A stretch of DNA of 64,000 nucleotides, taken from contig NC_003283.11 of assembly GCF_000002985.6 (NCBI RefSeq), positions 16,369,501 through 16,433,500 of the forward strand. The letters run 5' to 3'. The DNA comes from Caenorhabditis elegans. Lineage: Eukaryota > Nematoda > Chromadorea > Rhabditida > Rhabditidae. A program made the translations under genes and the position numbers. Every line of letters starts with the position of its first letter. The stretch's first letter is position 1. Below are positions 55,354 to 64,000 of this stretch, one piece after another. The notes beneath the pieces are model-generated. The model searched no databases, was not told where the DNA came from, and saw nothing but the letters and a program-made list of their open reading frames with translations.

Positions 55354-58300
55354 TCATTTCAAATCTTTCAATACATTAATGGGAGTTTCACAAATATCTC
55401 GAACAATATTTCTTTCTAGCATAAACTTGATAAACTCCGCTTCCGTGAACAATGTGTACATCTTGTCAGGATCCGATTGGTAGACATTCAAATTGATCTG
55501 AAACGATACCTTTTTTAATAGAAAAACGGTTCGAATACAAACCGTTCCATCGTGGATCAAAAACAGCGGCCCGAGATTTGCATGGTGATACGGGCGAGAT
55601 CCAACGTTGAAGAGCTCCTTTCCTGGGAAGGTATCCATCACAACACCACCATGAGCTGCCACAAGAGTATTCAATGTCAATACTGGAAAATTAGAGAATT
55701 AAGATTACAGAAATTAAACAGAATAGCTTACGATTCTTGCATTCCTTCATGACAATTGCTGTATATACCCCATACAGATATGGAATAGCTCCCTTTGCCA
55801 TGGCTTCACTCCACTGAAGAACAGTCTTAAAAGTGGATCCTTTGTATTTGACACTGTCGACCAAATACTTCGAATCTTGCTCAATAAGCTTCTCATCGTT
55901 CAGGCAATCGATCATCCATTTTTCTTTGACAATTATCGCTCCATTGAACATCCAAAACAGAAGGTCAAGATTGTCAGTGTCCAGAACGCCATTCTCATCC
56001 GTCTTAACAATAACATGGGTTGTGTTTGGTGCTGCTTCATCGGATGTCTGAAAATAGTACTTACAAGAGGAACAAAATGCAAAGAACCCTTACAATTGCC
56101 TGAAACTTCTCCATAAAATCGTTGGTGATTTTGTTGTCAGTTATTTCGTCCATCCAAATATGAAATGAAGTTGCTGGAAATTTCTGTGGAACACCTGAAA
56201 AAATGATTTGTATAATATAAATTTCTGATTGAAAGTTCTTCACTTACACTTTTTGTACTTTTTCCCATTTGCCTTATTGTACAATTTGCGGATCTTCTCG
56301 AGCTTCTCAATTTTATCCTTTGAATTGTCTGGAGAATCAAGAGGAATCATCTGTTCTGGAGTTTTGTTCAATGTATTGAGCAATGTGAGATCTGCTCCGT
56401 GTTCGATGAGAATCTTAACAATCTCAGGTAAAGCTGATTTTGTGGCAGCGTGCAGAGCTGTATTTCCAAACTCTGAAATAATAAAATTTGAAAATTTTAG
56501 ATTTGTTTTAATCTTACTGTTATAGGCAGTTATATAAGATCCCAACTTGACAGCTTTCATAACATTTGTCTTGTTAATCTCCCGAACTGCATCCAGCAAT
56601 GTGTTCTTTCCATCCTGATTGTCAAGGAACAACTGTAACAAGTTTAGTATAAAGTAAAAGTTTCACCAGTTCAACATACCGAATATCTCCATCTTCGTTC
56701 ATAATCCAGCGGCTTTCCAAAATAGTACAGATATAGATTCGTGTACTTTGCTCTTCCGTTTTTCGTAAATCCATATGCAACAACACAAAACAATCCAATC
56801 AATAAAATCGACCCAATGCAAATCAAGAGAATATAGATCCAAGGAAATGAGTTATCGATGTGTTTCTCGATTGTTAGAATTTTGGATTTAGAGTTTCCAA
56901 ATATTTCATCGTAATATGCAATCAATGAGATAACTGTAACACTTGCACTCTTCAAAGAGGCTTCATGTTTCGCAAAATCCAAGTTGAGCTCTCGAATTTT
57001 CCGGAATACTTTTGAAGCAGCCAACTGATCGGTGCCACTCGCTTGTAGGAGATTAACTGAAAAAAAAAATTATATACCTTAATTTCAGCTAGTTTTTCCT
57101 TACTTGACACATTAGCCATAGACTTGGGGTCTCCACCAATGCCCTTTATTTTTGCCGCTTCATCAAACACTCTTGCCATTTCCGTTAAACTTCCATTTCT
57201 CAAACTCCCAGCAAATCCGTTCAGTTGATCAGCTTCTTCCAGCAACTCTCTCAATTTCTTTTCCGGATCAATCCACTCTATCAAATTCTCTCCGACAATC
57301 ACTTTCTTCACATCAGCAGTGAAGTTTCGAATCGAATAAAGAAACTGACGATGTTGTCGTACATTCTCCAGATCCTCCAGTACGCGAGTACTCGTTCCAA
57401 TGTTTTTAATCAGTGCTTGAGGAGTTTTCAACAAAAGAACTGGATTATTGGTGGAATTTACGTGAGAAGTGCTCGATTTGATTTCCTTTTCCACGAGAGT
57501 TAGATTACTTTGCACCTACAAAAATTAGCGTGAAAGGAATTATTTCATAATCTAGAAACCTTTCCCAGTAAATCCAGGTACTCAAGCATTGTCGATATAG
57601 TTTCTCCGTCAGGAAACATTCGTAGACTTTTCAGTTTAGAAACTGTCGACTCCAGTGTTGGCATGGTCTTGTAATACTGGCTGAAAATTTTCATTTCAGC
57701 AAGACTAGACTAATCGGGAAAGTGTTGGGGAACAGTCTGAATGGCCCTTCAAATCAACTAACCTGAAACATTTGGAAGTTTCCACCAGGCTGAGGTTCGA
57801 TATAAGATCGCCCAATATGTTTCCATCGCTGACAGTAATATTCTCAGCAGTTTTTTGAACGACTTGAAGTTCCGATGCAATTTTAGCAATGCTTTTGATC
57901 GTGGACAAGAATTCGTAGGAATTAACAACAATCCCTTTATATTTCCTCCTTAGTATACGTTTCACTATTATGGAATTCGAAGCGTTGACTTGAAGCTGAT
58001 CAAGTACTGAATAAACAGCGCGATTTCGATTATGGAAACGATCTCGTAATTGTTCATTCGAACCAGTCATAAAATTCAATGTGGTGTTGAGCTCTTTAAT
58101 AATATCCTTGACGTTTGAAAGTCTTGTCATGATACTATGTGCAGGAAAAAAAAATGTCTCGTAATTCACAATCTGATTTCCAAATGAGTTTGGAGTTGTT
58201 CTTACTAACGGTTTCATGCAACTTTCGATGTGTTTTCCAGACTCGTGAATGACTCTCTCTAATTCCGATAAATTTAATCCAATTGTCGCAACATCTGCAA

Positions 58301-59433
58301 CAAAGTTTGCTTTTAATCCAATAGGGTGCATTTTCTTCTCGGATAGACGCATTAAAGTACTCCACGACGAATCCAAAGCATCCATTTTTTCCGAAACATT
58401 TTGAAATGTTTGAAGAGCACTACTAAGTGCACGCGTGTCTGAGCCCTTTGCAAGAAACTTCTTGAACCAGGCACTCTTCAAATCACCAGCAATCTTTGAG
58501 AAATCGCCAAAGTTTTTGAATCCAGCAGTGTACTTCAAATCTTGATTGATTGACGAAATATTATGATCTTCTGCTTCCACAATAGATTTATTGAGTTGAG
58601 CCATTGCTTCAAAAATCTTACTCTGACCAAGAGAGCTTCGGCTATTCCAAAGTGGTTTTGCCGTTTGAAAAGCGGATAGAATTTTCAAAAGGCTTTCATT
58701 CCATGATGACAAGGGTTCTCGGAATGTTTCAAAAAGAATGATACTGTCCTTTACATACCACAATTTGTTGTAGGCTTCTACATTCTTCCAATTAGACAAT
58801 GCATCAATATCTTCATCCAACTTTTTTAAGCCACTGATGCATTCGGTCATTAAACTTGCCTGTCTATGGAATTCATTGATGATCTGAGCAATCTTTTCAG
58901 AATTTGGAGTTAATTGGTCGTCATCAAAGAGAGCAACAAACTCATCTAACCCAGTTAACAGCGAACAGCTGGAGTTGAACAATCTATCCTTCGCAATAGA
59001 TTTGGTCTCATTTAGTAGATTTTTTGTTGAGATACTGGATACTTCGGACAAAAGAGACGATTTCCGAGAGAAATACAAGATGAATATGATATTATTGAAA
59101 ATTGCATTCACATCGTCATTAAACGAAGACTGTGTACGATTTTCAAAAAAGTGAATTAACTTTGTGTACTCTTGATGCATTCTTCTCAACTCTGAACTTG
59201 CCACTTCCACATTCACATTGACAACCGTGTTCAACTGATTGCTAGGCATATGAAGAAGTTCTGATATCAGCTCACGAGCATTGATTTCATTCTTGATTGC
59301 ACCCGCTTGAAGGTAAATCGCATTGGTCACTCGTGACAGAATCCGAAACTTTTCACTGATCAATTGGAGGTTAGCAGGTGCTGAAAAAAAAGATGGTGAG
59401 AATAAGAGCAATAAAGTGTAAATTCGCAGTCAT
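55354..59433 (-). CDS. WSN-domain, single-TM, ankyrin and tandem-BRCT protein
   Basis: Exons from 59380 downward: 57763-59380, 57560-57680, 57104-57515, 56680-57056, 56518-56632, 56248-56472, 56094-56194, 55732-56047, 55543-55682 and 55354-55497, about 1200 aa in one frame. Order: WSN domain (ILSRVTNAIYLQAGAIKNEI, then ARELISELLHMP); a very long helical ectodomain-like region; one membrane span (WIYILLICIGSILLIGLFCV). Ankyrin units follow (GNTALHAATK, IVKILIEHGADLTLLN). Two BRCT-like units end the protein (KEKWMIDCLNDEKLIEQ; YTAIVMKE with LVAAHGGVVMDTFP). The 5' end is unsettled: an upstream ATG at 59433 begins a good signal peptide (MTANLHFIALILTIFF) but is one base out of frame because of a run of eight T. 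The function of this nematode family is unknown. Confidence 0.7.
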
Positions 59434-60706
59434 ATCCTACTGCCAAAATGCAATCGATCCTTAAACGGCGTTTTTCGGCAGAGAAGGACGGGGCTGTGAG
59501 CTTTTCAAAGCATTCATATATGTCCCATTTATAAAGCTTTAAATAAGAGTTGAACCACGTCGTACGCTTGTGAACTCCGCCAGCCTCTACAGAATAAAAA
59601 AGTCCAAGGATCGATTGATAAATTTCGAGAGTAACAATTAGGGCTCCCATGAGGTCGCCGCAACTGCGCCTGCGCCCACCTCACGGCGTCACTAATGCCG
59701 CATGCACGAATAATGCGGGGCCCGCATCTCGCGCCTTACTCAACTGGGTGCCCTACTAACAATATTAAATTTACAAGGGTGAGTGACCCAACGCAGGCTA
59801 ATGTTGGCGTCGGCTGCTCACCCAAACCGTTTGCAGCTCAGAAATGCGAGGTCAAACATTCTGCTTTCAAACTTACGAGTTTCAGCTGCGTTTGGCAACG
59901 GATTCCGTAGGAGAACGGCGAATATGAATAAAAAATAACCACCATTCATTGTATACACAATTTTGCAAATGTTTCTGAAAACGGTGCACTTAAAACCGAA
60001 AACTCTGAATTGAAACTAACCAAAAGTATTTTGCTTTTTGAAAATCCTGCGAACAATGGAGAAGAATCGAGAAATGGTTGGATTTCACGCGGCGATGACA
60101 GTGGGAAAAATAGTATTGAATATATAAAATATGGACACGGTAAGTTCACGTGAAAACATAAACAATATTAAAGATTTTGCAAACTTGAACTTTTCATCCA
60201 CGTTTTAATGCCAGTAGCAGGTTTTTACAAAAAATGACTGCAAGCCTACAATGTGAGCTAAAATCTATAAAGAATTTATTTTTATTATCATTTACTCTAT
60301 ATAAAATTTATTATTTCATTTTTGAAAACATTAACGGGAGTTTGGCCGGTATCTCTAACAATGTTTCTTTCAAGCATAAACTCGATAAACTCCTCTTCCG
60401 TGGACAATGTCTACATTGGTAGGCATTCAAATTAATCTGACACTAAACATTTTTTTTATAAATAAAGCTGAAAATAGTAACGTATGTAGAAATAAACTGG
60501 GCATCACCAATTTTGTAAAAACAATTTAACATTAGATCTGTGTTTTAAACTTTTGCTTTTGTGCTTTTTTAGACTTAATCAATTCGCCTAGACGGTGTGT
60601 GGGCAGATAGAGGAACCAGAGCGGAAATTGAAAACAATATTGTTTTTGTATTTTCAACTGACTTATTATGCTCATTACTATGTATACACCCATATAAGCC
60701 TTTACA
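59434..60706. other. Intergenic with GC-rich block and gene fragment
   Basis: 59640-59760 is GC-rich (gcgcctgcgcccacctcacg, aataatgcggggcccgcat) without a recognisable RNA fold. 60330-60440 is a stray copy of the last exon of the WSN gene (separate entry). The rest is AT-rich. Confidence 0.45.
60325..60440 (-). pseudogene. Fragment of last exon of WSN/BRCT gene
   Basis: taacgggagtttggccggta, atgtttctttcaagcataaa and ctcgataaactcctcttccg parallel taatgggagtttcacaaata, atatttctttctagcataaa and cttgataaactccgcttccg at 55377-55447. The likeness runs on to cattcaaattaatctg, the boundary of that exon. It has the same orientation as the gene. A short gap (tcttgtcaggatccg missing) and changes make it non-coding; it is a relic of a tandem duplicate or of a partial copy. 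Confidence 0.75.
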
Positions 60707-62361
60707 ATGTACATTGATAGCCTCAGATTGATTATTGAAATGCTTTTCCGAGACCTTGAATTTTTGATTTCAAAGCTTAGCTTTTGCGCAAGCTTCACCC
60801 TGAATTTTTTTGTGATCTACCTCACCTTGTTTTATATCGAGAGAGTTTTTGAAACATATCGAATAATGATCGTTGCTTTTGCATCATTGGGCATTATTTA
60901 CTCAGGACTGGAAGTTTTTATAAAACCATATCTCCACGTCTACAACAATTGTATTTTGTACTTTAGTTTGTCCACGTGGATTTCTGCAAAACCTCTTTTG
61001 CCGTGGCTTTTTGCAATTTGGTCAGGAATGTATTTGGTGGTTATTGCATTCATTTCCATCCAGTTTATCTATAGATTCATGAATTTTTTCAATCCAAGAA
61101 AAATGAGGATGTTCAAAGGGGTTCGAGTGATTTTCTGGTTAGCATATCCATTGGTTCCTGGTGCAATTCAGGTTGGAGCATTGTTCATCTTTTGTTCTCC
61201 GGATGAATATTCAACTGTTACTTTGAGGTAAGCTTGAGAGAGAGGTAATAATTTTCTGCAGGATGCCCGGGCCGCAGGACGATGTTTCGTTCTACCAGTT
61301 TCGATGCAATCCGCAACATCCAGGTGTGCGGAAAACGATTTTTTCCGACAAATCGGCAAAGTGGCAAAATGCCGAAATCGAAATTTCCGGCAAATCGGCA
61401 AAACGAAAAAAATTCCGTCTTATAAAAAAGTCCAAAAAAAAAATACTTCCAGCAAACTTAGATTTGGCAAACTGCAAATCGACAACTTGCCAAAAATGAA
61501 ATTTTCCGACAAATCGACAAACCGGCAATTTGCCGGATTTGTCGACAAAAAAAATTGTCTAAAGTTGCCGAGCTTCGAGATGAGCAAATTGCCGAACACA
61601 TGTTTATTCAGACCAGGACCCCTCGCGGTTCAGTCTCCAAAAATTTTTAAAAAAAATTTATTTATTTAATAACACTACTATAATGTGAGAAACTGACTTT
61701 CTTCTAATGTATTATGACTATAAGAAAAAAAAAGAAAAAAAAAAACTTTCAGAGAGATAGTCCTCGAAACCTACGATTTAATGATCAGCGACGTTGTCAG
61801 GTTTCCAATAATACCATATGACGCTGATGGAGCTTGGAGATTCAACAATGCATGTTTCCTTCTTACATGCGTACTACTAATTTTTGGTCACTACTCGATT
61901 ATTATATTCTGTGGACTCAAAATGCACTTGAATATGACGCAGCAACTCAAAAAGTTTTCGAAAACAAACGGCGAACTTCAACGTCAATTTTTCAAGGCAC
62001 TAGTTTTCCAGTGCATCGGACCAACCCTATTCTTGATTTTACCAATTGCACCTATCCTGCTAGCAAATATAGCTTACCGATTTTGGAAACTAGAAGTCAA
62101 CTGGAAAGCCGGATGGATATTCTCTATAATTGGGTTGTATCCTCCATTCGATAGTATTTCATTCATAATTATTGTTTCCGAATATCGAAATGTGATAAGA
62201 GGTTAGTTTTTCAAACAAAAATTATCCAAGAAATCTCATATAAATAAGATGTTTCAGATCGGTACTGGGATACGTTTTTTGGAAGCTCAAAGAGGAATAA
62301 AACACGTGGAAACTACACCAATTCGCCGATTAGATTGGAAATTGACAGTGTTATGAATTAA
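60707..62361 (+). CDS. Seven-TM chemoreceptor, str/srj group
   Basis: Exons 60707-61227, 61753-62201 and 62258-62361 give 357 aa (346 if the ATG at 60740, MLFRDLEFLISK, is used). Marks are ERVFETYRIMIVAFASLGII, SGLEVFIKPYLHVYN, SIQFIYRFMNFFNPRK, TNGELQRQFFKALVFQC before TM6, LFLILPIAPILL, and DSISFIIIVSEYRNVI in TM7. The exon 1/2 junction lies at the same place and phase as in the minus-strand relative at 46181-47614. Intron 1 contains a TTGCCGA-type repeat block. It appears intact. Presumed chemosensory receptor. Confidence 0.75.
61320..61600. repeat. TTGCCGA-type repeat block in str/srj intron
   Basis: gacaaatcggcaaagtggca, ggcaaatcggcaaaacg, aatttgccggatttgtcgac and aaattgccgaac recur, as at 29268 and 12418. 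It is wholly within intron 1 of the str/srj gene. Confidence 0.65.
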
Positions 62362-62508
62362 CTGTATATAATATAACCAAAATTCTTGTAGACCTTAATT
62401 GTTCAGATATTCTGATATTGTGTGAACAAGCGTGTAAAAGTTTTTAATTTGAAATTCAACTAGCTTTCAGAGAAATAAAAACAATTATTAAATTAGTTTT
62501 ATCCGGGA

Positions 62509-63911
62509 TCACAGTCCCGGTTGTCCGCATACATACCCAGTGGGATCAGCTCGGAGACACCTGAAATATCCAGTTTACTGTGAAATCTAAATTTATCTTA
62601 AAGCTCACTGTTCATCCGACAAAACGGCTGCCGAACTCAAAAGACAACAAGCTTCGCTGAAAAGTAAATGTGAATTATTTTCTGAAACCATTGTCATTTA
62701 AATCTACTCACTCAAGAGCTGCACCTCCGTTGTCGGGTTGCCCGCTCTGCCAAATAAATCCATCGGTGCCGGTCGTTTTGCCGCCGTCTGTCCATTCAAA
62801 AGAGTTTAATGTTGTACAGGATGCGTCCAAATTTGATGATAAGCACGGCGACGTCCTTTGAGCTCCAACCCACAGGAAACCAGCCCCGCCGTTCAGCGAG
62901 ATATAAGAGCCTGCAGAAGTCGAAACACCTTTTCGTTTATAAAATTTAGGAACAAAAGTCAATAACAGTGTTGGTGTCAAGTGGAATAACGGCTTGCGGT
63001 TAAAATGATACTTATACTGCTACTTACTTGCCATATAGTCTATTTCTGCTTGATTTTGAACTCCGCTCAGACTTCCTCCCTTTGCAGAGCAACCACTAAA
63101 CGCGTGAGCACGATTTCCCGGCGAAATATATACCTCAATTGAGTTTCTTTTTGATCATGAAAAAGAATTAAAAAATTCAAAACCCTTACCCTGAGGCACC
63201 ATGGCCCACTGGGCCTTTCGAACCCATCCCAGCCGGTTGGGCATGGAACTGAAAATCAGAAACTTTATGAACCAAACTTTCTAGTGAAACTAACTGGCAG
63301 TCGTTGTGGTGGTGGGCACTGTTGTAGTGGTCGTAGTTGTTGTGGTTGAAGTAGCAGCTGATGTAGTAGCTGAAATCATGTTTTTAGAGCTAGTTCATAG
63401 CTTGTACATTCCCTCTAACAGACAGACACAGAACTATATATCGTTCTTAAAACACGCTTACAGTACGATGCCTACCGAAAAGTGAGTTCTATAGAAAGTA
63501 CTAACTTTCAATTTGCTGAGTAGGAAAGCAAGAACTGACAACAGAAATAAGTAAGAGGAAATTGAATAAAATCATTTGAATACTCTAAATCAATTCTTAT
63601 CTACTTTGTATATCTCAACAGATAGATCTCGTAACATGATAAACCGGAACAGTTACACACAAATCTTGATCAACGGATGCTTAATATGGACTTACTAGTT
63701 ACTCACCTAACGATGTTGTCGTAGTTGGAGCAGTTGTTCTAGCTAAAATTTGAATATTTTCAGCGGAATTAAAGCTGCCTGCCTACGAGTTTGCCTACCG
63801 CCTACTCCAGATGCCTGACCTAACTACCCTGCCCTTCTCACCCACCAGTACTCGTTGTAGTGATTGGCGCCAGTGAAGTTGTTGTCGTTATTGTGGTGGG
63901 AGCTGCAGTTG
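62509..63911 (-). CDS. C-type lectin domain protein (clec) with Thr-rich linker
   Basis: Lectin exons: 63190-63248, 63028-63133, 62712-62910, 62609-62656 and 62509-62560. Blocks are PCPTGWDGFERPSGPWCLR, YISPGNRAHAFSGCSAKGG, SLSGVQNQAEIDYMA, GFLWVGAQRTSPC, WQSGQPDNGG with a QPD motif, and CLRADPTGYVCGQPGL at the end. Upstream is a Thr-rich exon (63295-63369) and a first exon 63506-63575 encoding a signal peptide (MILFNFLLLISVVSSCFPTQ); this set gives 202 aa. Two further Thr-rich phase-1 exons lie upstream (63707-63742 and 63846-63911), so a longer form probably begins beyond the window. Secreted lectins of this type are often linked to innate immunity in the intestine; ligand binding is not shown. 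Confidence 0.75.
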
Positions 63912-64000
63912 CTGAAAAATTGTTTTCTTCTTTTCTCTGCTTCTTGCAGTTTTATGCACCTACTTTCTATTTGTTGCGTAGGTATACAAGCATTGATAAG

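Noticed and set aside
59640-59760. Possible RNA gene in a GC-rich block
   Set aside because: I could not fold it into a tRNA or other known RNA; GC-richness alone is weak evidence.
63134-63189. Apparent stop and frameshift in the clec gene
   Set aside because: A 56-nt intron ending attgag restores the normal lectin sequence CLR-VYISPGNRAHAF.
1-64000. CRISPR array, bacterial operon or phage features
   Set aside because: Spliced genes, polyadenylation signals and nematode families throughout; no regularly spaced direct repeats of CRISPR type.

Overview
The window looks like nuclear DNA of a Caenorhabditis nematode, most likely C. elegans or a very close relative. It is AT-rich, with short introns carrying gt(r)ag and tttcag splice sites. 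It is crowded with nematode-only seven-transmembrane chemoreceptor families (srv, sri, srd, sre, srh, str/srj, srw), and it also holds SKP1-related, WSN-domain, clec and MSP-domain genes. Receptor density, many small repeats and many damaged genes suggest a chromosome arm; chromosome V is my guess from the omega-class GST that I recognise as gsto-3-like. Gene models were built by hand from reading frame, splice consensus and paralogue alignment, and for nearly all genes the exon lengths sum to a consistent frame.

Layout. 0-2.3 kb: end of a coiled-coil gene (+). 2.6-5.3 kb: intact srv receptor (-). 6.8-8.4 kb: MSP-domain gene with an Ala/Gly/Gln/Ser repeat tail (-). 9.4-11.1 kb: frameshifted srv (+), followed 9 bp later by a mariner copy (11.1-12.35 kb). 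12.7-14.3 kb: Ulp1/C48-like cysteine protease gene (-) next to a hAT-type MITE with an 8-bp target duplication. 15.2-18.9 kb: two tandem sri receptors (-), one with a nonsense codon. 19.7-20.4 kb: SKP1-related gene broken by a 46-bp tandem duplication (-). 21.5-22.9 kb: omega GST (+). 23.0-24.3 kb: srd receptor with a 2-nt insertion (-). 24.6-25.6 kb: unknown 217-aa gene (-). 26.9-29.0 kb: FkbM-type methyltransferase-like gene (+). 30.2-32.1 kb: sre receptor (+). 32.7-38.1 kb: two coiled-coil genes (+). 38.5-40.8 kb: Core-2/I-branching glycosyltransferase (+), possibly decaying. 41.2-45.7 kb: three tandem srh paralogues (+), one intact and two each with one lesion. 46.2-47.6 kb: str/srj receptor (-). 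48.1-48.8 kb: 673-bp foldback element. 48.9-50.3 kb: secreted protein made of tandem one-exon repeats (-). 51.5-55.0 kb: two convergent srw receptors. 55.4-59.4 kb: large WSN / transmembrane / ankyrin / BRCT gene (-), with a stray copy of its last exon at 60.3 kb. 60.7-62.4 kb: str/srj receptor (+). 62.5-63.9 kb and beyond: C-type lectin gene with Thr-rich microexons (-).

Main themes. First, single-lesion gene death: five of twelve receptors, the skr gene and perhaps two others carry exactly one inactivating change in otherwise perfect exon structures. Second, abundant small inverted-repeat elements sit in introns and between genes. Third, some protein architectures deserve attention: the WSN-TM-ANK-BRCT protein, the exon-repeat secreted protein and the MSP protein with a low-complexity tail. 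I found no operon-like tight clusters, no rRNA and no CRISPR, and I do not see a clearly unprecedented system.
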